Positions 24,401 to 33,500 of a stretch of DNA of 64,000 bases are shown here, piece by piece. Origin of the DNA: Manduca sexta (Eukaryota > Arthropoda > Insecta > Lepidoptera > Sphingidae); assembly GCF_014839805.1 (NCBI RefSeq), contig NC_051126.1, positions 8,750,609 to 8,814,608 on the forward strand, in the 5' to 3' direction. The first letter of the stretch is position 1; every line of letters begins with the position of its first letter. Below the pieces are notes generated by a model that saw nothing but the letters and a program-made list of their open reading frames with translations, ran no database searches and was not told the DNA's origin. The position numbers were made by a program, and so were the translations under genes.

Positions 24401-26069
24401 CTGACCACGACGACGCCGCGCGCTGTCAGTACACCACCCATACCATGCAAATTTACTTGCTCAGGTTTAAGGAATACAATCTAGTCTTAATGTAATTTAG
24501 TGCTTAAGTATTCTTTATAATGATTGTGTTCTGTGTAATGTCTTTTGTTAAATAATAATAATAATACCGCATACATATACACACAAAAGCGCTTATGTCA
24601 ACCGCATTGTTCGCAGCTGAGAAACAAATCCATCCATCCATCAAGTATGTTATTATTATTATCAATTTACATGGATAATAATAATAACATAATTCTTTAT
24701 TGCACAACCAAAAATACATAAAGAAAAATCTACAAATGACAAACATTCTCTCCGCAACAAAATTATACTGAGTACATTAACATTATACGATACCAGAGAT
24801 ATAATGAGAATCAGAAGTGATGGTCAGTTTGTGTATGTGTGCAGACCTGTGGTGCGAGTGGGGCAGCACGCCGGCGCTGCGCGTGGCGGCGCCCGCGCTG
24901 GACGCGGCGGCGTTCAGCCCGCGCGCGCCGCTGCACCCGCCCGTGCCGCACCCCGCCACCGTCGCGCTCGTCCTGCACAACCGGTACACTCGGCGCACTC
25001 ACACGAATTGGTGCACACGATATCGCACCAAAAGTTCTCTACATAATGTTCTTTCTTTTCTATAAAATTTTATCATTTTGTCACACTCTTCTTTCCCCTT
25101 AATCCCCTAAAGCAATCCATGGGCAAGCAGATTTGATGTCAACCGCAGCTAAAATTTTATCTTCACCCTAAGTGAGTGAATAGTCAATATTAACGTTAGC
25201 ATTTTTCATTGCAGGGACTCTGACAATCCTGTGCCTTTAGAGTCTGATCTGTACGCAGAAATCTTGAAAAGCTTAGAAGACGCGCCTGACTGTACTGAAC
25301 AACAAGGTAATAATAAGAATAATGTGTTTGCCCGTTTATAGTATGACGGGTCCACGTGACCATTAACACATTGCATGCGCATATATAAAGTTGTATAAAA
25401 AAAAAATATTCCTCGATTGTCTTCCAGAGGACGCAGAGCGGTATCGCGGTGGGGGCGGCACCGAGGGCTCCAGCTCCGATGGCAGTGTAGAGGATGAAGA
25501 TGATGCCAGGAGAGACCGAAGAGACTTCGAAGAGGAGGGTTTATGCCGGTGAGCTGATGCTATATCATGATAAATATCAGTACTTATACTAACTAGGTAT
25601 CACTGGATACTATTTTCCAAATATAAAAGTAAGACTCTTAAAATATCCTTCCAAATGAATGGTAATAAAATGAGTATAATCTATAGTAGATATTTAATAT
25701 GATAACCGTCAAATATTTTTTCTTTGAAACTTGTATAACCATAACAAGCCTTTAGTGTTAAGTTCCTCAGCGATGTAAAAAACTGCAAAAAAATAACAAT
25801 AATAATGCAGCATTGTTATTTTTGTTTATTTATAATCGAATAGAATATATCGGTGCCCAAGTCGCGTTAATACTTGTAGCCAGTGAAGTTGATTATGCGG
25901 CGTCTGTAGCTAATATTTGTTTATGTCGCGCAGCGTGTCTCCGCGGCGGGAGCGCGCGGCGTGTCGCTGGACGCTGACGGGGCGCGGCGTGCGCCTGCGC
26001 GCAGACCTCGCCAGTCCCGAGGACGTCACCCTCGACGCAGACGGCGTGCACTCCGGCACCTCCGTCTGA
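6496..26069 (+). CDS. Uncharacterised 1157-residue multi-pass membrane protein, 22 exons
   Basis: Coding exons: 6496-6682, 7823-7976, 14826-15044, 15340-15445, 16225-16350, 17117-17275, 18007-18146, 18319-18586, 19422-19699, 19895-20018, 20275-20395, 20631-20871, 21815-21936, 22202-22355, 22766-22922, 23536-23664, 23936-24067, 24256-24424, 24845-24983, 25215-25306, 25428-25548, 25934-26069. Each intron is GT-AG, every junction keeps frame, and the total is 3474 nt including TGA, so the model is strong although made by eye. Residues 1-545 are mostly charged and helical (many Arg/Glu/Ala). Residues about 555-760 hold roughly four hydrophobic spans. Residues 850-1050 are again soluble, and residues 1073-1113 are Gly/Ser then acidic (GSVEDEDDA). 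I see no signal peptide and no enzyme motif. I do not recognise the family; a conserved integral membrane protein with large cytosolic ends is the safe description. Many exons have very high third-position GC. Intron 2 (6.8 kb) is long because of repeats, and a further exon hidden there cannot be excluded. Confidence 0.82.
6877..7200 (+). repeat. Dispersed lepidopteran repeat, copy A (in intron 1 of the large gene)
   Basis: It shares extended similarity with 47505-47830: 'gcctgttggaac', 'tgatcc(t/c)ggaa(c/t)gtgacac', 'acttacatgggccatt' and a following 'ttccttg(t/a)gta' occur in the same order and orientation. No target duplication was recognised. The 69-residue ORF inside is a chance reading of this repeat. 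Confidence 0.7.
8431..8468. repeat. Short perfect hairpin
   Basis: AATAACATTGAATC and GATTCAATGTTATT are perfect 14-bp inverted arms separated by 10 bp, in intron 2 of the large gene. It may be the remnant of a small foldback element. Confidence 0.7.
8759..8802. repeat. 19-bp perfect hairpin with 6-base loop
   Basis: AAAAATTCATAGTTTTATC at 8759-8777 and its exact reverse complement at 8784-8802 are separated by CAGTTA. It lies in intron 2 of the large gene, just before a reversed retroposon. Confidence 0.85.
8842..9275 (-). mobile_element. Truncated GC-rich retroposon, reverse orientation
   Basis: The block begins with a run of T at about 8848-8859, which is a poly(A) tail when read on the minus strand. 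GC-rich sequence follows to about 9270 ('gcccagatttt', 'gcggtgcccctctttggcgc'), in sharp contrast to the AT-rich intron. A degraded relative seems to lie at 44800-44960, where 'cccaacctcaagggtgactgagcag' mirrors 'cccagcctttgtggggggcgactgagcgg'. No clear ORF remains, so the family is not determined. Confidence 0.5.
9276..9965. other. Intron sequence between two retroelements
   Basis: Within intron 2 of the large gene. A GC-richer block at about 9400-9540 ('gcgataccgcgccggccctt') may be part of another repeat, but I could not find a second copy in the window. Nothing else was recognised. Confidence 0.35.
9966..12511 (+). mobile_element. Dead RTE-clade non-LTR retrotransposon (5'-truncated)
   Basis: The first readable part (9966-11060) is the C-terminal portion of an AP-type endonuclease followed by the RT N-terminal region. 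It shows DFNIKVG, KNKIDFIMTD and SDHRLI, and later LKNEKAPGEDG. A frameshift near 11065 moves the reading to another frame (FFKKGD, NYRPISLLS). A TAG at 11361-11363 and further stops follow, yet FVDYEKAFDSV at 11409-11441 and FADDI at 11712-11726 remain visible. The 3' part ends in ARWRDDL...GNDW, then a QQWTA-like terminus and a (TGA)n tail at about 12493-12511, as in insect RTE elements. Several stops and frameshifts make it inactive. The 5' end of the endonuclease is missing. It sits in the sense orientation in intron 2 of the large gene. Confidence 0.88.
11715..11750. repeat. Perfect 16-bp inverted repeat at the RT FADD motif
   Basis: GCCGATGATATCGTAA and its exact reverse complement flank ATTA. 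The left arm encodes the catalytic ADDI of the RTE reverse transcriptase, and the right arm replaces the sequence that normally follows it. See the findings. Confidence 0.9.
12512..14825. other. Rest of intron 2 of the large gene, no gene recognised
   Basis: AT-rich intron. A GC-richer patch at 12725-12800 precedes a 67-codon ORF (12799-13002), but that ORF has low-complexity Asn/Thr-rich composition and no splice partner in phase, so I do not call it. Phase matching of exon 2 (ends +2) to exon 3 (needs +1) supports direct splicing across this region. Confidence 0.45.
15722..16145 (-). mobile_element. tRNA-derived SINE-like retroposon, reverse orientation
   Basis: Read on the minus strand, it starts with a tRNA-like head ('ggtggtgtagatgtatgcgg', then a 'gaccccgggtcgggc' segment) and ends with a tail ('gtgtcataaaaagcgtgcc', 'cctggcttacaggatt'). 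The tail is shared with the plus-strand fragment at 47207-47332. It lies in intron 4 of the large gene. I found no clear target duplication. The 64-residue ORF inside it is a shadow. Confidence 0.6.
19030..19385 (+). repeat. Possible retroposon 3' end
   Basis: A GC-richer segment ('catgtcctcggcggtgagga', 'tgccagcccaagctggttac') ends in 'aataaagtattttatttatt' with repeats of TTTTA, like a retroposon tail. It lies in intron 8 of the large gene. The family is not identified. Confidence 0.35.
19895..22355 (+). other. Membrane core of the large protein (exons 10-14)
   Basis: Exon 10 encodes MMFVLGVLVPWCSPVSLRTL followed by an acidic motif (PFIPDLELSQ). Exon 12 encodes two hydrophobic runs (GSAALLLLFPLVSGAVSCAA and VPLWTPPLALALHAAAALLY), and exon 13 encodes WRIGVLGVLQVVIALLVALV. 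These give about four to five transmembrane helices between residues 555 and 760. The polar loop between exons 10 and 12 (exon 11) has ETQTMWSRLLALWRHVSKER. This block is probably the most conserved part and the best query for family identification. Confidence 0.7.
21111..21773. mobile_element. hAT-like non-autonomous DNA transposon
   Basis: The element begins CACTGGCGAAG and ends CTTCGCCACTG; read inward these are CACTGGCGAAG and CAGTGGCGAAG, an 11-bp terminal inverted repeat with one mismatch. It is flanked by the exact 8-bp duplication ATAGATAG (21103-21110 and 21774-21781). An 8-bp duplication and a CAGTGGCG-like end are typical of the hAT superfamily. The 663-bp body has no transposase ORF. 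It is inserted in intron 12 of the large gene. Confidence 0.85.
23153..23404. mobile_element. TTAA foldback MITE, copy 2, with symmetric variant ends
   Basis: Same family as 3943-4250, but the ends read TTAAGGTTATAGCTTAAGG and its exact reverse complement. The interior keeps 'caagtattgacaagtaaag', 'ctcgcagttgaaagaaaaac' and the central palindrome around 'tttcgtcatattaaa'. The right arm is mostly deleted. It is in intron 15 of the large gene and ends 131 bp before exon 16. Confidence 0.85.
24647..24690. repeat. Inverted (TTA)n/(TAA)n hairpin
   Basis: ATGTTATTATTATTATC at 24647-24663 and its exact reverse complement at 24674-24690 flank a 10-bp spacer. It lies in intron 18 of the large gene. 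A direct (AAT)n run also sits nearby at about 24551-24566. Confidence 0.8.
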
Positions 26070-27546
26070 AACACACAACGACACGATGCTATACTACGCT
26101 ACTGCCTACCATCCACGGGTGCCACCGACAGGTACCACACATTTATTGACGCAGTTAGCCACATGAAATGGCGAAACCAGGATTCGGCAGTCAAATCGAA
26201 AATGTCGATCTAAAAATTATGGGCAATATTGCTATACCCCATTAATGATGAGCCACCAAGATGTATCTGAAAGAAAAAGAAATTTTATCAAGTAACATTG
26301 TTGCAGAATGAAATTGAACGAATCTGAATGCGCTTTTTGAAGATAGTTATTACTGAACCAACTGTCTTGGTCTATGCTCAGGCTTTCAATATGCAGGAGG
26401 TATGCTTTAACTCTTATGCAGTACCTATTCAACGTACGTTGTCTATGCACAATTCATTAGAACTAATATTGACTTAGAATAATTTGTGTTTTGAGATGCA
26501 ATGTGTGTCCATGCAGGAGCTTGAATATAAAGCAAAATGATTCTAAATTTCATGTATAGAAATCGGCATAGGTTACACTGTGATAATACTCCCTGCTTTG
26601 GTGACATATATAGATATTCTTTTGTTAGTATAATTTACAATAATCTCTCACAAGTTTGGCTAAGCACATACAAATACGATAGTCAACATAACACTGCATA
26701 AAGCTTTACAAATTGTCAAATTACAGAATACGAATAAGATGAATAATTGAAAACAACTTTAACACCCTTTATGAAGTCTAATTAACACGTATTTAAACAT
26801 TTCAGTTCCTTTAATAACACAATGTGTAAAAGGAACCGCAGAGGAATCTCAAAGGGCGCGCGCGCTCTCGTTTGTGTTTGGGTGTGTGTGTGTGTGTGTT
26901 TATGCGCACGTGTGCGCGTGTTTATGTGTGTGTATAAACTTGTCGTTAAAATAACCTTACCTCGGTATAAGTGCAATTCAATTGGAACAACGATAACTGA
27001 ATTTAGTATAGTGAAGGACTCTGCATTAACAAGTATAGATTTTTTGTGTGCGTTTATATGTTTTGCGTTGTATGAATTGGAAAGTAGATAATTTAAGTAA
27101 ATAGCTTGCATAATAACCGTATTGTCGCGTTTATTATAGTGAAATATGCGTAACATGGTGAAACAGGAGAATTATTGTTCCGTTAGTCAAAAATCCCATT
27201 TATGGACAAAACTTAAAATTGATGGCTGTCTTCTCATTACCCTACAATTTGATTATAATGTGGGAGCATTTAGAGTACAAAACAAATAACTCTGCACGGG
27301 ACTCGCGTTAAATTAATTTCATATAATGTTTAATGTTTTTAAGAAAGTGGGAATATGGCGAAATTGGATTGAACTGTAGTAATGACTAAGGGGCACTGGA
27401 TATTGCACTGTTGTCAATGCTGTTAATTGCATTATTGGGTTGTTGTCTTATAAAAGAGTATTTTTATGTGGTGGTATACAATGTGTCTGACAACAATACA
27501 AATATTTTATGACTCAAAATGTGGTATGGAATTTGCTTTAAATAAA
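26070..27546 (+). other. Presumed 3' UTR of the large membrane-protein gene
   Basis: AT-rich non-coding sequence after the TGA. It contains a CG/GT-rich simple-repeat patch at about 26855-26935 (alternating GT with GCGCACGTGTGCGCG). The first strong AATAAA preceded by a long ORF-free stretch is at 27541-27546, a candidate poly(A) signal. The transcript end is not proven. Confidence 0.4.
26855..26935. repeat. GT/CG alternating simple repeat
   Basis: 'gcgcgcgcgctctcg' is followed by (GT)n, then 'gcgcacgtgtgcgcg' and more GT. This is purine-pyrimidine alternation in the presumed 3' UTR. Overlapping ORFs on both strands are artefacts of the repeat. Confidence 0.8.
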
Positions 27547-30500
27547 AATCAAATATAAACCGTATCATGATATATATGTTGCGTATTAGCTTATAACCTA
27601 TAATTCGGTATACCGAATTCGGTACCTAATTATACGTTATTATGTATAGATAGGAACAAGTACATGAATAAAGTAGCTTGCAAAAGCTAATTGAAAAGTG
27701 TGAGTACGCACATAATATTCACGGAATGAAGCATTTGCCAATTTAACATTATAACCTTGAATTTTACTTGTAGAATTTTAACTTTTATAGAGATAGATTG
27801 AAATTATTAGAATATTTTTTCATAATATGTTGATTGGTTTATTGCTATACCAACATGTCGTGACTGTGGCATTTATTCGAGTTATTTCTTAGATATCTTC
27901 ATGCTTTATCAAAATCAATAAGTGACCCTCCACCAACATTTTTTATTATGTGTTATATTAGACTATATTCTTAAAAGGCAACTAGTTACCTCTAGTCTGA
28001 GTTTACAAATTTTTATTTTATATTTCACTTTGAGTGAACTTTTGGATTTTAACCTCTGATTTGAAATTATTGGAAGCAAAAAATCGTTGAGATTATAAAA
28101 CTATGAATGAAAGAGCTGACTAAAGTGTTCGTGCCCAGTTGAAGCAATCGGCACTACGCTGGAAATAGGAATGATGTATGTATATACGTAATATATATTT
28201 TTAATAAAACAATATTTAGGGATTTTCATTTTGAAACGATAATATAAAAAAGTTATTCCATCATGACCTAAAAGTATAATAGCACTCGTCTATAGACACC
28301 AAACTACCCCGTCAGAGAGTAGGGTATAAAAAATTGGTGAATACAGGCAAATTTGTAGTCACGGCCAGCGCGCGAATAATGTGGGTCAATGTTCAGTACA
28401 GTATCAGTAGATTGATGAATACAATTTACGAAACCCAACTAACAAAAGTAACACTTGCCAACGGACTCCATAGTACCCGAATGCTATAGTGTTGACGCTT
28501 GTCAGTCACGAAAAAATCAACATACTCGCACTATGAAACACATTTAGAAAGTAATAATGCTAGACTTGTTAAAAATGCTTACTCCATAGTCCATAGCATA
28601 GATGTCTATTTATCTACTGAATTTTGATGCGAAATGGCGTTGCTCCGGTACTGCGTACGCGAATATACGGCGGACATAAAGTACGGTTATCGGTATAAAA
28701 GATGTTATAAGTGCAGAGATGGGAGTTATAGATTGTTTGTTGTAATAATATTTTACCACGTGCGCATAGCATTGGCCAATTTATTAAATAAGATAAAAAG
28801 CTAAAATATACGCTTTAAGCGTCGGCACAAAAAAATATTTTGTCCGAAATGTATAACGCACTTGGTGATAAGTCTAATCTACAAAGGCCAAAGTCGCCCA
28901 ATCTACGTTTAATTCAAAAATGAGCGAGAATTATGTTTCTTGCAAGAAATTTATTTCCAAAAATTACACTTCCTATAAAATAAAATATATACATGCAAAA
29001 TTATACATTACTATTAATACCATGCTTAACTTTGCATGTATACTAAATTTATACATGCAAAATTAATGCACAAGACTTAGGCCGTTCTTATTCTTGTTTC
29101 ATTATTAATATTTGGTTCATCATAAATAATATTTGGTTAACTTACTTGTCAAAAAGTTTAGCTAAAATATCCAATGTTAGGCCTAACTTTCAAAAATCAA
29201 TTTAACTATACACAACGAATCTCATTAATTCTCGATGCTTAAACCTTCGCTTATTAACCGCACACAAGTTCCAAAGAATACAACAGTCACTTATTACAAA
29301 GATAATATTAAATACTCATTTATATTAAGAGATTAGAAATAAAAAATATATTTATTGTAAAATAAAACTAATAGTGCCTAGAATAGACGTTGTGGCGAGC
29401 TATAGTAATGTACATAATATATAGTAGCATGGCCAGTCGCAGTAGATTAAATATTATATTTATGAAATGTGTTATATTCAAAGGCAGAAATGAACACTGA
29501 AGTAAATTTAAAAATAAGTACCATAAAAATACATGCCAAAGTAAAACAACTGTCGAATTTAGGTTCACATCCATATCCTCATTCTGTAGCTTTGTTGTCA
29601 AACCGAAAATGAGTTTTGATTTACCGCTTTCGATCGAATTATTATTTAACTTAAACGTTTTAGGTTACCGATTGCGGATCGACATATTTAAACCATTTAT
29701 TTTTCTACACACACATAAATACAACAAAAAAAAAGTATAAAAGAATTGTATGGTATAGTATTGACAATACCAGGCACACAACTTATTGCTTGCATGATGT
29801 GTGGTAGTAGGGATACCAGCTCAGTATACGCTGTAAAACAGCACTGATTTTCAGCTGAACCCCACTATTAATATAGCACAACAAATCTTTTTGAGTGTAC
29901 GGTCAGCTACAGCATACATGCATGCATGCATATGAGTAAAGATCATTAATATTTCTCCACCTGAAATACTTTTGTGTATTAGGTTTTCAGTATTATAACT
30001 CAAGCGTTGAAGAAATGGTATATTCGATATTAAATTATAATCTACGTCAGTGGCCATTTCTGTTTTCGAGCCTAACATAAATAAACACCGTGCTTACAAA
30101 GTGATGCATCGCAATTCGAATATTGTTATGTATGTTGTTTCTCAAGAGAATAGCAACCGCAGAACAGGGTACCGTTTTCATAACATTGTAATATAGCCAG
30201 TGGAATTACTATCTGATGTTGAGACAGTATTACGAAGATAGTGCAACACTACGCGGAGCTTTGTAATTCAAAATTTTGTATGGTGTGTGTAGCTGTTGTT
30301 TACGGCCAGACATGACCGTTTACCATCGCGCAAGCGAAGTGCTTTTTAGTCAAACGCTGCCTGTCAACTGCAGACAGTCTGGCATGAGAATCTACACAGG
30401 TATTAGGTACATAGTAATTGCTATAATAATACATCATTTTGTACGCACGGATCGGTTATTGCTTGACAAATTAATGTTTGATTATTTGTATTATATTTAT

Positions 30501-32639
30501 ACCACCAATTAAGAATGTAAACCGTTGTACCTACATGTAAGTCTACGTCCATCGCGCCAATTAATTTTTAACCAAATATGTGTATGAAATTCATAATCTC
30601 ATGAGGCCATGACGGTAAGAGCAACCATTTTAGACGTTTCACCGTATGCAATTTTTATGCAAACTAGGCCAAGCAACCAAATATCCAATAATATTGTTTG
30701 TAATATTAAAATGTTTAATGTTTCGCTTATCCTTTATCTTTTGATTTGTGAGGAAATGTTACCCCCAAATCAAATCAATTAATAAATTATTCGATTAAGT
30801 TGAACCAATTCATTATTATTTTATTACTTAACATGTTTTTTATAGTTTACAAGATTTATGCAACTTTTTAGGTAAAAATCTATCATTTTCTCAACGTAGT
30901 TATCTTGCAATACAGTCTTTCGTGTTACAGTTGCAAATCAATATATGTGTTTTTAGGTACATATTATGACATTCTGGTTGCCAACATCTGCAACAAGTTT
31001 ACAGGCTTCTTTTAATACCGATATTTGTAATCATAATAGCTATTATTATTGGATACTTACATCGTAGCCTTGCCTAGTCTTGCAACTTGTTAACTTAAAC
31101 ATGCTTCTAAGTTATAATTGAAATATTATATAATTGGTACCAAGTGAAAGAGTGCGCGTTGCATGGCACAATACACCGAATTGCTTATAGTTTAACGCCT
31201 ATTAAAGTGATCTGTACCCATGACATTATGTTAAGTAATATTACGGTTAAGTGACAATATTAAAAAATTGAAGTTATTAAAATTAAATCATAGTATTTTT
31301 GAGATACTAGCAATTAATCATGTATTTGTTATATATCAATACATATTTAATTGCAATCTTTTTACCATTACATAAAACCAAGAATGGTTTACAATAAATT
31401 CATTCAAAGCTTATTTTTATTTATTACGTTGAGCCCCAGTGACAGTTTTGTTAATTTAACATTATAACTTGCGCGTAACTATAATTATTTGTGCTAGTTG
31501 TAAGTAGCAATCAGTTTCGATAATTTTTGATTATTCTTATCGAATCAAAAATTTACAACTTCAGTAGTAAAGATGACTTTTATTTTATGACTTATTAAAT
31601 TAACTCATTTTGCACCGAATATAAAGTGTATAAACAATTTTCTTTATTTTATAATTTTAATGTTCGCACAGCTTTATGGACGTTAAAAAATGTAATAAAA
31701 TATTTAAAGCAAATTAAGTTATACAAGTGCCAGGTCAATATAAAGTGTTTGCAATTTTTTTATATACTTATTTAAGCAATTAACACGCACCGACCTATCA
31801 TACCACCTACGCTAAGAATATCTATTGTTTTAAGGCCTAAGTAATCTAATATTTAAGTAGATACCTATTTTCATCACACAGTGAAACACTTGCTCATTTA
31901 ATTTATACCTAGTCGAATCGGCATATTCTATTAAGTGTAGAACTAATTTCTTATTTGAAAAAACGTTTGAATGCTTAAATGTAACGAAACAACTGTATCT
32001 ATTCCCGTCATGTCTGAATGAATAAATTTTTCATTTAAAATAGTTTTGTTTTATTATATTTCACTCCCAATCATATAATGATCCAACTCATAATCATAGG
32101 TTGATACCTATAGCCTGACTAAAAAATAAATAGAAACTTATTACTTACCAAAAATAATAACTGCAAAAAATAACAAGTACATAAATACTTTATATTAAGT
32201 AATTACATATTTGAAGATTGTAATTCGATAATGTAAATGCCACTCAATTTGTTGATTCCATTTATCTCCTTCTAAAGTTCACATCATCTTAGGCATAACT
32301 AGGGATTTTCTCTAAGGGGGCAGCTGGTAGAAGTCATAATAGCTCGCTGAATTCAACAAAAGACCTGCACTACGCGAGGCCTCTATAAGCGTAAGGGTTT
32401 TTTAGGGTTGGCAAAGACGTTTCGAGGTTAAACGCAGTATATCATAGTCCCGTTTTCTGTAGGCCTATAAAAAATACAATTCGACCATATTTTTTTTCTG
32501 TTATATCAAAAGGATTAGGCAGTGTTTACAATGAAAGCTCCCAGTCGGATCGATTTGTTCCGATATCAACAATCATTGCCATATTACAACTTATTTTACA
32601 CAAAATAGTAATAATTTACACATATTACCAGGCGCAGTC

Positions 32640-32735
32640 TGAAAGGTTGGGGTCACAGGGGACATGACCCCCCCCCCTCCCCCCCCCCCCAAATCGTAAA
32701 CGTTAAATTTGAAAAAAAAAACTAAAATAAAAAAA
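32640..32735. repeat. Poly(C)/poly(A) low-complexity patch
   Basis: 'gaaaggttggggtcacaggg' is followed by runs of C (10, then 2+10 with an interrupting T), then A-rich runs. It resembles the end of a degenerate retroposon, but no family was identified. Confidence 0.5.
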
Positions 32736-33219
32736 AACATTTTTCTGACCTTTGCCGCAATGCATTTCTTTCTATAGGCGTAGCGACATCAGAAAGATCG
32801 TTTTTTATGCTAAGGCGTGTAAAAACTTGGTTGAGAACAAACATGTTAGAAGAGAGGTTGACTGATTTAGCTCTATTAAATATTCATCCAGAGATAGCCC
32901 GAGACGTCTCAAATATTATCACCCGAATTGCCAATAAAAATAGAAGACTTATATTCGTTTCATAATGTGTGCAATAAAATAGTGTATTATGCAATAAAGT
33001 CTAATTTACTCGACATATTTTATTATTAGTTTATAACTTCAACACAATATTATCAGCTATTCTTACAATAAGAGAGGTTAGAAATAATAATTATAATAGC
33101 AGGCAGATGTTCTTTTGTTCCCTAATGGTCCCTTGGGTTTTTGGGTATTAATGAGAGTACAAAAAACGTATTATGAACCTTATAAACACACGTTCTGATG
33201 GCGTTGCAATGGACATTGC

Positions 33220-33500
33220 TTAACATTGAATTTCTTAACATTTTCGCTTATAACTTCTTTATTTATAGTTCTACGACAAAAGTTACTAGACCAAAGTTGT
33301 AGAAAATTTAATTTGCAACAAAAAATGTTTATACATTTTTTTTGTCAGATAAATAGTTTAAGAGATACATCGTTAAAACCATTTCAACCCCTATTTTCAA
33401 GATGGCGGCCGTGGGACAAGGGTGGTGACCCCACAAACTTGGTTTTAGCTTTAGACTGACCCCCCTACACTTCAAAAAAATAAAATTGCGTCCTCTAAAA
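33220..33500 (+). repeat. Probable dispersed repeat
   Basis: It contains 'caaagttgtagaaaatttaa', 'caagatggcggccgtgggac' and a tail 'ctctaaaaaacgcaagg'. A similar 'gttgtaga(g/a)aatt' context is found at about 63160-63185. Origin unknown. The 77-residue ORF is treated as non-coding. Confidence 0.35.

Noticed and set aside
26782..27156. 124-codon minus-strand ORF with His/Thr repeats
   Set aside because: It is produced by the GT/CA simple repeat at 26855-26935 and the presumed 3' UTR.
29912..29940. (CATG)n run as a regulatory array
   Set aside because: Only about four units of a simple repeat in non-coding DNA; nothing else supports a function.
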